A stretch of 42,643 nt of DNA, taken from assembly GCA_017621515.1 (NCBI GenBank), contig JAGASY010000104.1, forward strand, positions 1 to 42,643, written 5' to 3'. Source of the DNA: Bacteroidaceae bacterium. GTDB lineage: Bacteria; Bacteroidota; Bacteroidia; Bacteroidales; Bacteroidaceae. The notes under the pieces are model-generated. The model searched no databases, was not told the DNA's origin, and saw only the letters and a list, made by a program, of their open reading frames with translations. The position numbers and the translations under genes were made by a program. Positions 24,004 to 34,500 of this stretch are shown here, in pieces; positions within the stretch are counted from its first letter, which is position 1, and each line of letters begins with the position of its first letter.

Positions 24004-27000
24004 ATGAAACAAAAACTACTTTTGTTTGCTACATCGATGCTCGTCGGTGTAGGGATGTCCGCACAGTGGACAGCACCGGTGCCTACCGCTTCTGACTTTC
24101 AGGCCAGCGAAGGCGAGGATACCGTATTCTATTACATCTATAACAAGGATGCCGGCATGTTCTACACGGAAGGCAACGACTGGGGAACACGCGCAAGTAT
24201 CGGCAAGACTGGTCTTAAAACATTCGTTGCCAAGTATCAGGCAAAAGCTGAAGACGGAGAAAGTCTGCTCGATTGGGACGGAAAGACCTATATCCTGAAA
24301 AACTATTCCGTGAAGAAGAACAGATGGGCAAGCTTGTTCTTTGATGGAAAGAGCGCAACAACTTTGTATGTTGACTATGACGGAAGAGAGAATGCAGACT
24401 CTCTGATAGAATTGTCTAAGAACGGTGACAACTACCGCTTCTATGGTGCAGAGGCTAACAGCACAGTGAACCCGACTAATCTCGATGGAGCTTATATTGG
24501 TGTCGATCGTTCTACGAATGCAGACAACACTGTGGTGACTGCCGACATATATAAGGCAGAAGAACCAACTCCTAACACTTATCTCGTGGATTGGCAGTTC
24601 ATTACAGAAGACAACTATGCAGCTTATCTTGAGAAATATGAAGTTTATGACGCTTCTGAAATTCTTAGGAAGGCTATAGAGGAAGCTAAGGAGAAGAACG
24701 TGAATGTGGCTGATGCAGAAGGTGTATATGCTAACACAAACAGCACAAAGGCAGAACTCGAGGCTGCTACACTTGCTGTGAAGGAGGCTATCGCTGCTGC
24801 TCTTGAAGGCTCGGCTTCTCCAAGCAATCCTAAGGACATGACGGCTGAATATGTCACTAATTCAGACTTTGAGGAGAATGTAAACGGATGGACTACAACT
24901 ACCGGCGCACAGAACAACGCTTTGGCTACCAACAAGACAGCAGAAGCTGACGCAGGACAGTTCGAAGGCAGTTTCTATGAGAACTGGAATGCCAGTGCAT
25001 TCGCCGGTAAGATGTATCAAGTGCTGAGAAACGTACCAAAGGGTGTTTATACTCTTGAAATGGGTGCATTCTGTAATGCCAGCAAAGGTGCATACGTTTA
25101 TGCAAACGGCGACAGCGTGGAAGTAGTGAACAGCAGCCCTAAGACTTACAAAGTGACTACAATTGTTGAAGTCGATACACTCGAAATTGGTTTGAAGCAG
25201 AGCGAAGCAATCAGCAACTGGGTAGGTATTGACAAGGTAAGAGTTACATACTACGGTAATAGTGTTGATTCATATAAAATGTGGGGTGAAATTCTGGTAG
25301 ATGAAGCTCCAGACTACAACAATACAGAGGAGTATTATGTACAGACTTCCGCTCTTGAAGCATACAATACAGCTGTTGCCGCTATCAGTGCTTCAACTAC
25401 TAAAGAAGAAATCTTTGCTAATGTAGATAACTTCAAGAAAGTTCTGGCAGTGACAAAGACCAATGCTGACGCATACGCAACATACGTAAAGGCTGTCGCA
25501 CACGGTGATGAAACAATGAACAAGGGATATGAAGGTCCGGCAGCAGATGAACTTAGCGACTACCTCATGGACGCTGAGAATATTCTGAATGAACGTACTA
25601 TGTCCACCGAGGAAATATTGGCAGAGGCAGAGAAACTTGAAAACATGATTTCTAACGTAATCAGAACTTGTCTTGCTGAAGGTCAGGATGCTACTGACTT
25701 CATTGTCAACAACAATTTCAACGGATTCAGCACTGACGGATGGTCATACGATACAAGTCTTGCAAAGCCAGTAGGTGGCGGTCTTCAGAGCAATCCTTGT
25801 GTAGAGGTATATGCTAACAACTTCGACGTATATCAGGACGTCACAGGTGTTCCTAACGGTGTATATGAACTTACAGTACAGGCATTCTACCGTACATGCA
25901 GCAGCACAAAGACTGCATACGAAGAATTCATAGGCGGCAACGCACGCGAAATCGTTACAGAAATCTATCTGAACGGACGGGCAGAGCCTGTATGCGACAT
26001 CGCATCTGAAACATTCACTACAAACCTTGAAAACAACTGTACTCAGGTTGTAGATGGCGAAGATATCTATGTTCCTAATGGCATGAACAGTGCTTCAAAC
26101 GCATTCTCTCAGGGTAAGTACAAGTGCTCAGTAATGGGTGTCGTAACAGACGGTACTATGCGAGTAGGTATCCGTAGCAACGGAACAGAAGGTGGACGTT
26201 GGTCTCTGTGGGACAACTTCACTCTCACATACCGCAAGTACGACGCTGAAACAGTAGCAATGATTCTCGAACCGCTCATCGAAGAAGTAACTACATTCCA
26301 AGGGGACACTGAAGCTCTTGGTAAGGTAGAGGCAGACAAGCTTGATGCTGAATTGACTGTTGCAGGCGACGCTCTCGCAGCAAGCGACGGCGAAGCTATG
26401 TTCAATGCATACGCTTCTTTGTTAAAGGCTTTGACTGACGCTAAGGCTTCTGCAAAGGTTTATGCAGACCTTCTTGCCATCAACACTGAACTCGGACTTG
26501 CTTTGGAAACTTCTACTGCTGCACAGGCTACTTTGGATGCTGCAAATGCACTTGTAGATGAAGTGTCAAATGCTCTTGATGGTGGTGAATATACTATTGA
26601 AGAGGCTACTGCCAAGATTGAAGAGATAAAGGAAATGATTACTAAGCTCAACATTCCGGAAGAGGCTGAGAACGCATCTGACGAGAACCCTGTTGACGTG
26701 ACTGCACTCATCGTGAACCCGGGCTTCGATGTATTGGATGACAACGGCAATGCAACAGCAAACGGATGGTCTGGTACTGCTCCTTCAGGCATCAACAATG
26801 AGAACACAAATGCTGAGTTCTACTATGACAAGGTGAAGACTTACGACATGTATCAGACTATCAACGGTCTGCTTGACGGTACATACAAGGTGACTGTACA
26901 GGCATTCTACCGTGCAGGTACAAGTGCTGAGGACTATAAGGGTGCTCTTATCAACTCTACAGACTCTCTCCACGCATTCCTCTATGCAACAAGCGGTGAA

Positions 27001-27459
27001 GAAACAGCTTCTGTTCCTTTGCAGCATCTTGGTAACGGAGCTAAGGCTGGTGGCTACAATGGCGGAACTGACGAAGCTTCTGTTGCAAACGGCATTTATG
27101 TTCCTAACACAATGGCTACAGGTGCTATGGCATTTAATGAGGGTGCATACGTGAACTCAGTTATTGTTAAGGTAACAGGCAACAAGTTGACTATCGGTTT
27201 GAAGAAGAACGAGAGCCTCAAGGCTGACTGGACATTGTTCGACAACTGGACACTTACTTACTACGGTGCAAACAGCGCACAGACTCCTAACGGAGACGCT
27301 TCTGGCATCGAAGGTGTAGCTTCAGACGCAACAGTGGTATCAGTAGCTTACTATACTCTCGGCGGCGCAAGAATCGCAGCTCCTAACAAGGGCATCAACA
27401 TTGTTAAGACTGTTCTTTCTGACGGTACTGTAAACGTATCAAAGATTCTTGTAAAGTAA
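24004..27459 (+). CDS. Large secreted modular protein with three repeated beta-sandwich-like domains
   Basis: I cannot assign a function to this 1151-residue protein. It has a signal peptide (MKQKLLLFATSML..., cut near SAQW), which fixes the start at 24004 rather than an upstream ATG at 23974. Three related modules begin at about residues 278 (YVTNSDFEENVNGW), 562 (FIVNNNFNGFSTDGW) and 896 (LIVNPGFDVLDDNG). Each continues with a segment like VYQDVTGVPNGVYELTVQAF, suggesting galactose-binding/CBM-like beta sandwiches. Ala/Glu-rich helical linkers separate them. The last ~40 residues (YYTLGGARIAAPNKGINIVK) resemble the C-terminal sorting tails of Prevotella secreted proteins, so type IX secretion to the surface is plausible. 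It has a strong promoter and terminator of its own and looks well expressed. Confidence 0.85.
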   Translation: MKQKLLLFATSMLVGVGMSAQWTAPVPTASDFQASEGEDTVFYYIYNKDAGMFYTEGNDWGTRASIGKTGLKTFVAKYQAKAEDGESLLDWDGKTYILKNYSVKKNRWASLFFDGKSATTLYVDYDGRENADSLIELSKNGDNYRFYGAEANSTVNPTNLDGAYIGVDRSTNADNTVVTADIYKAEEPTPNTYLVDWQFITEDNYAAYLEKYEVYDASEILRKAIEEAKEKNVNVADAEGVYANTNSTKAELEAATLAVKEAIAAALEGSASPSNPKDMTAEYVTNSDFEENVNGWTTTTGAQNNALATNKTAEADAGQFEGSFYENWNASAFAGKMYQVLRNVPKGVYTLEMGAFCNASKGAYVYANGDSVEVVNSSPKTYKVTTIVEVDTLEIGLKQSEAISNWVGIDKVRVTYYGNSVDSYKMWGEILVDEAPDYNNTEEYYVQTSALEAYNTAVAAISASTTKEEIFANVDNFKKVLAVTKTNADAYATYVKAVAHGDETMNKGYEGPAADELSDYLMDAENILNERTMSTEEILAEAEKLENMISNVIRTCLAEGQDATDFIVNNNFNGFSTDGWSYDTSLAKPVGGGLQSNPCVEVYANNFDVYQDVTGVPNGVYELTVQAFYRTCSSTKTAYEEFIGGNAREIVTEIYLNGRAEPVCDIASETFTTNLENNCTQVVDGEDIYVPNGMNSASNAFSQGKYKCSVMGVVTDGTMRVGIRSNGTEGGRWSLWDNFTLTYRKYDAETVAMILEPLIEEVTTFQGDTEALGKVEADKLDAELTVAGDALAASDGEAMFNAYASLLKALTDAKASAKVYADLLAINTELGLALETSTAAQATLDAANALVDEVSNALDGGEYTIEEATAKIEEIKEMITKLNIPEEAENASDENPVDVTALIVNPGFDVLDDNGNATANGWSGTAPSGINNENTNAEFYYDKVKTYDMYQTINGLLDGTYKVTVQAFYRAGTSAEDYKGALINSTDSLHAFLYATSGEETASVPLQHLGNGAKAGGYNGGTDEASVANGIYVPNTMATGAMAFNEGAYVNSVIVKVTGNKLTIGLKKNESLKADWTLFDNWTLTYYGANSAQTPNGDASGIEGVASDATVVSVAYYTLGGARIAAPNKGINIVKTVLSDGTVNVSKILVK

Positions 27460-27536
27460 ACAGACGTTGAAGATTATTGATATAGACTGGCTTTTGCATG
27501 TTTCTGTATAAAGCCGACACAAATAATCGTCTTTTT

Positions 27537-27569
27537 AAGCCTTGCAGCGTGATGATCGCTGCAAGGCTT
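27537..27569 (+). terminator. Terminator of the large secreted protein gene
   Basis: AAGCCTTGCAGCG, a 7-base loop and CGCTGCAAGGCTT form a perfect 13-bp stem followed by TTTTTT. It lies about 78 bp after the stop codon. Confidence 0.88.
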
Positions 27570-27654
27570 TTTTCGTGGACTTGTAGTTTTTACGGATGTT
27601 TCTGACGGGCTCCTCATGTGTTTAGTGGCTGGGGTGCAGATGTACATCATCCAC

Positions 27655-27680
27655 GGGTGTCTTCGCAGACTCCTCCCATT
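27655..27680 (+). repeat. GGGTGTCTTCG-CAGACTCCTCC motif
   Basis: This copy reads GGGTGTCTTCGCAGACTCCT and continues CCCA. It differs by one missing base from the copy in the loop after repeat C (23699-23724) and resembles 40720-40742. It sits just upstream of the purL promoter. Confidence 0.6.
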
Positions 27681-27692
27681 TTTTTTTATAAA

Positions 27693-27724
27693 TTTTGTAT
27701 TTCCATACGTTTACACTATCTTTG
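27693..27724 (+). promoter_or_regulatory. purL: purL promoter (-33/-7)
   Basis: TTTTG at 27693-27697, 19 bp, and TATCTTTG at 27717-27724 match the Bacteroidetes consensus exactly. Transcription should start near 27731, giving a leader of about 28 nt. This supports the purL start at 27759 and rules out the upstream ATG at 27618. Confidence 0.8.
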
Positions 27725-27758
27725 CAAGCATAAAGTTATAACTCATATATTCGCACAA

Positions 27759-30700
27759 ATGATTTATTTTTTCAGAACACCGAAGCAGAGCGTAATCGCT
27801 ACAGAGGTTGACCATGAACTGTCTGCAGAGGAGAAAAAGGAACTTTGCTGGCTCTATGGAGAAGCAAAGGAAGAGAGTGAAGAAAATCTTACAGGCTTTT
27901 TTGTCGGTCCTCGACGTGAAATGATTACTCCGTGGAGTACCAATGCTGTGGAGATAACACAGAACATGAGTCTGAAGGGTGTGAAACGTATAGAAGAGTA
28001 TTTCCCTGTAGATAATGAAGATGCAGAACACGATGAGATGCTGCAAAGAATGTACAAGGGATTGGATCAGCATATTTTTAAGGTGGATATCACACCTGCA
28101 CCGATTATACATATTGACAATCTTGACGAGTACAACGAGCAGGAAGGACTGGCTTTGAGTCCGGAAGAGATTGAGTATCTGCATAAGGTGGAGGAACAGC
28201 TCGGACGCAAGCTTACGGATTCGGAAGTTTTCGGATTTGCACAAATCAACTCTGAACATTGTCGTCACAAGATATTCGGCGGAACTTTCATCATTGACGG
28301 TGAGGAGAAGGAGTCTTCTTTGTTCTCTATGATTAAGAAGACAACGCAGGAGAATCCGAACAAAATTATTTCCGCATACAAGGATAATGTGGCTTTTGCT
28401 GTCGGTCCTGTTGTGGAGCAGTTTGCACCGAAAGACCATTCTACAAGTGATTATTTTGAGATTAAGGATATAGAGTCTGTCATTTCACTTAAGGCGGAGA
28501 CTCATAATTTCCCTACTACAGTGGAGCCGTTCAACGGTGCTGCTACCGGTACGGGAGGTGAAATTCGTGACCGTATGGGCGGAGGTGTAGGTTCATGGCC
28601 TATCGCAGGAACTGCTGTCTATATGACAAGCTATCCGAGAAACTGGGAGCAGGGAGACCGCACTTGGGAGGTTATGCCGAAGAGAAACTGGCTGTACCAG
28701 ACTCCGGAGCAGATTCTTATAAAGGCTTCGAATGGTGCAAGCGATTTCGGAAATAAGTTCGGGCAGCCTCTCATTACAGGTTCTGTACTTACATTTGAAC
28801 ATGCGGAGAACGGTGAGGCTTACGGCTATGACAAGGTGATAATGCTTGCCGGCGGTGTAGGCTATGGTACTAAGCGCGACTGTTTGAAAGGTGAGCCTCA
28901 GAAGGGTAATAAGATTGTAGTCGTGGGTGGTGACAACTACCGTATCGGACTTGGCGGAGGTTCTGTAAGTTCCGTGGATACAGGAAGATATTCGAGCGGC
29001 ATTGAACTTAATGCTGTACAGCGCGCCAATCCTGAAATGCAGAAACGTGCGAACAACCTTGTACGTGCGCTTTGTGAGGAAGATGTAAACCCTGTAGTCT
29101 CAATACACGACCACGGTTCTGCCGGTCATGTGAACTGTTTGTCAGAATTGGTGGAAGATTGCGGAGGTCTTATCGACATGACAAAACTTCCTGTTGGCGA
29201 TAGCACGCTTTCTTCAAAGGAGATTATTGCAAACGAGAGTCAAGAACGCATGGGTCTGCTTATCCAAGAGGAGCATATTGACCACGTGCGTAAGATTGCC
29301 GAGCGTGAACGCGCTCCGTTGTATGTAGTAGGAGAAACAACCGGCGATGCACATTTTGCTTTTGAGCAGGGCGATGGAGTACGTCCGTTTGACCTTGAAG
29401 TGTCGCAGATGTTCGGACATTCGCCGAAGACATACATGAAGGACGAGACTGTGGTGCGTACATACGAGAATGTGGAATATTCAGACCGCAATATAGACCA
29501 GTATCTTGAAAATGTGTTGCAGCTTGAGGCTGTAGCCTGCAAAGACTGGTTGACAAACAAGGTTGACCGTTCTGTGACGGGTAAAGTGGCGCGTCAGCAG
29601 TGTCAGGGCGAGATTCAGCTTCCTCTGTCAGACTGCGGTGTAGTGGCACTTGACTACAGAGGTGAAAAGGGTATTGCTACGGCAATAGGACATGCGCCTC
29701 AGGCAGGACTTGCCGATCCGGCAGCCGGCTCTGTTCTTTCTGTGGCAGAATCGCTGACCAATCTTGTTTGGGCGCCTTTGGCGGAAGGTCTTGATAGTGT
29801 GTCGCTCAGTGCAAACTGGATGTGGCCTTGTCGCTCACAAAAAGGAGAAGACGCACGTCTGTATGCAGGTGTGGAGGCTCTCAGTGACTTCTGCTGTGCA
29901 CTGCATGTAAATGTTCCTACAGGAAAGGATTCACTTTCAATGACGCAGAAGTATCCTGACGGTTCGAAGATTATAAGTCCGGGAACTGTCATCGTAAGTT
30001 CCGGTGGAGAAGTGAGCGATATTAAGAAGGTGGTGTCTCCTGTAGTGGTTAATGACCCTACCTCTGCATTATATCATATAGATTTCAGTTTTGATGCTTT
30101 GAAACTTGGTGGTTCTGCGTTTGCACAGAGCCTCGGAAAGGTTGGCAGTGATGTGCCTACAGTACAGAATCCTGAGTATTTCTGTGATGCTTTCAATGCT
30201 GTACAGGAGCTTGTGCATAACGGATTGCTGCTTTCTGGCCATGACATCAGTGCTGGTGGTTTGATAACAACTCTCCTTGAAATGTGTTTTGCCAACAGTA
30301 AGGGTGGCTTGAACATTGACCTCCGGAATATGGAAGAGGAAGATTTGGTAAAGATTCTGTTTGCTGAAAATCCGGGTGTTGTTATTCAGGTGTCTGCAAA
30401 GAACAAGGTTCTTATGGAGAATATCCTTGACAATGCAGGTGTGGCATATATTCCGATAGGTTATCCGAGACAGGAGCGCAAACTGGTGGTAAAGAAAGGA
30501 AACAGAGCACTCTCGTTTGATATTGACAGACTGCGTGACGTTTGGTATTCTACTTCTTTCCGTCTTGATCAGAAGCAGAGTTTCAACGGCATGGCTGAGG
30601 AACGATTCAAGAACTACAAGCGTCAGCCTTTAGTACACCGCTTCCCTGCTTCGTTTACCGGAAAGATGGAGAAGTATGGCATCAGTGCCGACCGTCGTGA

Positions 30701-31466
30701 ACGTACAGGCATAAAGGCTGCCATCATACGTGAGAAAGGTACTAATGGTGAGCGCGAAATGGCCTATTCACTTTATCTTGCTGGATTTGATGTAAAGGAC
30801 GTGATGATGACTGACCTTGTCAGCGGACGCGAAACACTTGAGGATATAAATATGATAGTGTTCTGTGGCGGTTTCTCTAATTCGGACGTTCTCGGTTCTG
30901 CAAAAGGTTGGGCTGGCGCATTCTTATACAATCCTAAAGCCAAAGCTGCTCTTGATGCATTTTACGCCCGCGAAGATACGCTATCGCTTGGAATCTGTAA
31001 CGGTTGCCAGTTGATGATGGAGCTGAACCTTGTCAATCCGGAGCACGAGCAGAAAGGACACATGGAACATAATATCTCTCATAAGTTCGAGAGTGAGTTT
31101 GTTACTCTTCGCATACCGGAGAATAACAGTGTGATGTTCGGTTCTCTTAGTGGAAGCCGGCTTGGTATATGGGTGGCACATGGAGAAGGTAGGTTTGCTT
31201 TGCCGTATGCAGAAGATAAATATAATGTGGTGGCAAAATATAACTATTCCGGTTATCCTGCAAATCCAAACGGCAGTGATTATGACATTGCTGGTTTGGC
31301 AAGTGCAGACGGACGTCATTTGGCCATGATGCCTCACCTTGAGCGTGCCATATTCCCTTGGCAACAGGCAGACTATCCTCTCCTGAGGAAGAATACAGAT
31401 GAAATAACTCCGTGGATAGAAGCTTTTGTGAATGCACGAAAATGGGTAGAAGCTCATAAGAAATAA
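27759..31466 (+). CDS. purL: Phosphoribosylformylglycinamidine synthase (single-chain PurL)
   Basis: This 1235-residue enzyme carries out the fourth step of purine synthesis, using ATP and glutamine to turn FGAR into FGAM. All domains are on one chain as in E. coli. There is an N-terminal PurS-like part, a linker with FAQINSEHCRHKIF, and two AIR-synthase-like halves with KAETHNFPTTVEPFNGA, GTGGEIRDRMG and SLSANWMWPC. The C-terminal class I glutaminase has LGICNGCQLM (nucleophile about Cys1080) and MPHLERAIFPWQ with the catalytic His and Glu. The start at 27759 (MIYFFRTPKQ) matches the family and the promoter. It is a single-gene unit with a hairpin after the stop codon. Confidence 0.96.
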   Translation: MIYFFRTPKQSVIATEVDHELSAEEKKELCWLYGEAKEESEENLTGFFVGPRREMITPWSTNAVEITQNMSLKGVKRIEEYFPVDNEDAEHDEMLQRMYKGLDQHIFKVDITPAPIIHIDNLDEYNEQEGLALSPEEIEYLHKVEEQLGRKLTDSEVFGFAQINSEHCRHKIFGGTFIIDGEEKESSLFSMIKKTTQENPNKIISAYKDNVAFAVGPVVEQFAPKDHSTSDYFEIKDIESVISLKAETHNFPTTVEPFNGAATGTGGEIRDRMGGGVGSWPIAGTAVYMTSYPRNWEQGDRTWEVMPKRNWLYQTPEQILIKASNGASDFGNKFGQPLITGSVLTFEHAENGEAYGYDKVIMLAGGVGYGTKRDCLKGEPQKGNKIVVVGGDNYRIGLGGGSVSSVDTGRYSSGIELNAVQRANPEMQKRANNLVRALCEEDVNPVVSIHDHGSAGHVNCLSELVEDCGGLIDMTKLPVGDSTLSSKEIIANESQERMGLLIQEEHIDHVRKIAERERAPLYVVGETTGDAHFAFEQGDGVRPFDLEVSQMFGHSPKTYMKDETVVRTYENVEYSDRNIDQYLENVLQLEAVACKDWLTNKVDRSVTGKVARQQCQGEIQLPLSDCGVVALDYRGEKGIATAIGHAPQAGLADPAAGSVLSVAESLTNLVWAPLAEGLDSVSLSANWMWPCRSQKGEDARLYAGVEALSDFCCALHVNVPTGKDSLSMTQKYPDGSKIISPGTVIVSSGGEVSDIKKVVSPVVVNDPTSALYHIDFSFDALKLGGSAFAQSLGKVGSDVPTVQNPEYFCDAFNAVQELVHNGLLLSGHDISAGGLITTLLEMCFANSKGGLNIDLRNMEEEDLVKILFAENPGVVIQVSAKNKVLMENILDNAGVAYIPIGYPRQERKLVVKKGNRALSFDIDRLRDVWYSTSFRLDQKQSFNGMAEERFKNYKRQPLVHRFPASFTGKMEKYGISADRRERTGIKAAIIREKGTNGEREMAYSLYLAGFDVKDVMMTDLVSGRETLEDINMIVFCGGFSNSDVLGSAKGWAGAFLYNPKAKAALDAFYAREDTLSLGICNGCQLMMELNLVNPEHEQKGHMEHNISHKFESEFVTLRIPENNSVMFGSLSGSRLGIWVAHGEGRFALPYAEDKYNVVAKYNYSGYPANPNGSDYDIAGLASADGRHLAMMPHLERAIFPWQQADYPLLRKNTDEITPWIEAFVNARKWVEAHKK

Positions 31467-31517
31467 AGACGTTTAGCTTTTGTAAAAATGGAGTTACTTA
31501 ATAATAAATAATTTAGC

Positions 31518-31555
31518 GGAGGAATCTTTATTACTTTTGTGATGAGGATTCCTCC
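31518..31555. terminator. Hairpin after purL
   Basis: GGAGGAATC at 31518-31526 pairs with GATTCCTCC at 31547-31555 around a 20-base loop, with T-rich sequence following. The arm sequence resembles the ACTCCTCC family of intergenic repeats. It probably ends purL transcription. Confidence 0.7.
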
Positions 31556-31599
31556 ATTTATGTTTACCTGTCTTAGGTATAATTTCAATCACAAATCTC

Positions 31600-34500
31600 A
31601 TGCGCAGACTGTTATTGGTTATAATACTATTCGTTGTACGGTGTTCTTTAGTGGAATCACAAGTGTACCGGAACATAACAACCTCGGAGGGTCTGAATAA
31701 TAACAATGTTTATTCTATTGTTCAAGACAAGGATGGGTTCATGTGGTTCTTGTCGAGTGGAGGTGTTGATAGATTTGATGGTCTCGATTTCATCCATTTT
31801 CCTCTTCAGCCCGCCAACCGACCGATAGGTTCCAGTTCTGCTTTCCATCTTTTGTCGGATAACAACGGTGATATTTGGCAAGTTGGTACCACGGAAGGCA
31901 AATCGATATGCTATTATAATAAAGGAACAGGACGCTTTGATTACATATCGCTGTCGGGATTGGAGAAGAAAGGTGTTTCTTTTCTTTTTCTTGATGAGTA
32001 TAATCGTATCTGGATGTCAAATGGAAACAAATTGTTTTTATTTGATATTGAAAATAAAAAGCAAATAGATTTGTCGATTAAATCTATTGCAAACATAACA
32101 TGTGGAAGCGCAATAGGCGATAATAAATATATCATAGGAACAGAAAAAGGACTTGTTATCATAGAATGTGATGGCGGGAAATGGAGTGATAAGCATATTG
32201 ATGGAATCATAAATTGGAAAAAGCAGGATGTAAAGAACGATGTCACTACGATTGATGTACCGTCGAGAGTGGGGTGCATTGTTGCCGAACGTTTGGTTGT
32301 AAACAAGAGTACTGGCGAATTAATCGTTTTTGACAAGAAGAGTAGATATTATAAAATTAACTTACAGACAGGGGCGGTGGATGCTTATATCTCGTACCTG
32401 ATATATGATATTCACATTACTGACATACAATATTTCTTTGATTCTTCTGATTATCTGCTTGTGGCGACAGAAGGTAGGGGAGTGTTCAAATTTAATATGT
32501 CCACATGTTTAATTGATGAGTTTTTGCATTTTGGTACTAATGACGAACCGGGACTACGAGGTAATGTGGTAATGAGTATGTTCTCTGAAGTAGGGAATCA
32601 ACGTATCTGGCTGGCGAATTATCCGTATGGGGTATGTTGCTATAATATGTCGCTCCCTACATTTAAGCATAATATACATACGAAAGGTGATACACAGTCT
32701 CTTCTGCCCGGTATTGTGAGGGCTATGCTTGAAGATAGTGAAGGGGATATTTGGTATGTTACAAGTAGCGGTATAAGCTGTCATAATGTCAGAACCGGAA
32801 GTTGGAGACATTATCTGAAAGACAATCAACAATTCTCTCCTATCTTGTTGAGTATATGTGAGGTGCATCCGGGACTTATGATTGTGGCTGGATTGATGAG
32901 CGGTAGTATCATAATAGATAAAGCTACCGGTAACTATAAGATTATTAGTCCAAAATATTTTGACATTGAAGCCAATTCTGCTCATCGGATACGTAGCATC
33001 TACAAAGATGCCAATGGTATATTGTGGTTTGCTGGAAAGAGTAAGTTGGTGAGAATGGATTGGGACAATAGAAAATATAAGGCATATCCTCTGAATTCGA
33101 GTTCTGTACTTTTGGCATACAAGGATGAACAGCATTTTTGGCATGCTACTCTTGATGGATTGTATGTGGTTGACATAAATGATGGGAGCAGAACCAGATA
33201 TCCATTGCCGGCCAATTGTTTGGATATTAATGCTGTATTGACTACGAAGAATGGAGACCTATATATAGGTACAGCTGATGCCGGTCTATTTGTACAGAAA
33301 GCTGGAAGTAAACAGGATGGTATAGGCTTTGACAATTATATTTCTGCGAATAGTGCCTTGCTGTCAAATAATATATTATCTCTTGTAGAAGATTCGGCGC
33401 AGACTGTCATTATGAGTACTGACCAGGGAATCACCAGATTTAATCCGGAAAAGAATTCTTTTTCAAACTGGATGGCTTCCCAAGGAATGCTTGACAATGG
33501 TTTCTGCAAGAACTCTATTCTTTATACTTCCGGAAGGCAAATATTATTTGGTACATACGATGGTGTGATAGAGTTTCCTGACAGTGTACGTATGCCAAAT
33601 GTGTTGCAGTCGAAAATGATATTCTCGAATCTTCGTATTGGCGGTGTGAAACAAAATGCCGGACTCGATTTTAACAAATTGGATTTGGACTATGATGAAA
33701 GGCAAATCTCATTGGTGGTAAGTAACTTGAACTATGATATACCTCATGTTTTTCTTTATTCATGGCGACTTGAAGGTTCTGGAGAAACGTGGACTGCACT
33801 TTCACGCAACCGTTTGATAAGATATCTGCTGAACTCTGGCAAGTACCGTTTAATTGTGAGAGCATATAACGGCACTGATTACCAGTTGATAGAGGAACGC
33901 GTCATTACCATAAAGGTGAGTCCTCCGTGGTGGCGCTCTTTGCCTGCCATAATTGTGTATATATTGTTGGTGCTTGCCATAGTATATGCCGTCTATATAT
34001 TCCTCATATATAAGAATAAACGTCGTATGGCAGAAGACAAGGTCAATTTCTTTATTCAGACAGCTCACGAGATACGTACTCCTCTTACTCTTGTAAAAGC
34101 GCCTTTGGAAGAGATTTCTCGCAATGAGAATCTTTCTGACAAAGGACGTAAGAATATGCAGATAGCTATGCGCAGCGCAAATGACCTGCTTATTCTTACG
34201 GGAGACCTTCTTAATGTGGAGCGTTTGAAGATGCACAATATGAAGATTGAATTATCGCAGGTGGATCTCAATAGTTATATGCAGGAATTGATGATTCCGT
34301 TCCAGCTTTATGCAAAGACAAAAAAGCTCACCTTGATTTATTCTTCTAACTCGCTTGATATACAAGTGTGGATGGATCGTAGCAGAATGGACAGTATTAT
34401 ACAGAACATTATCAATAATGCTCTTAAATATACACCGGAAGGCGGTTCTATAGAGGTTTGTTGTCGTGCCACAGAGGAAAGCTGGTCAGTCAGTGTATCA

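Noticed and set aside
27618..27758. N-terminal extension of PurL by 47 residues
   Set aside because: The promoter -7 box at 27717-27724 lies inside this segment and family members begin at MIYFFRTP.
27711..28439. 242-residue minus-strand open frame
   Set aside because: It lies opposite the purL promoter and 5' end and has no protein-like features.
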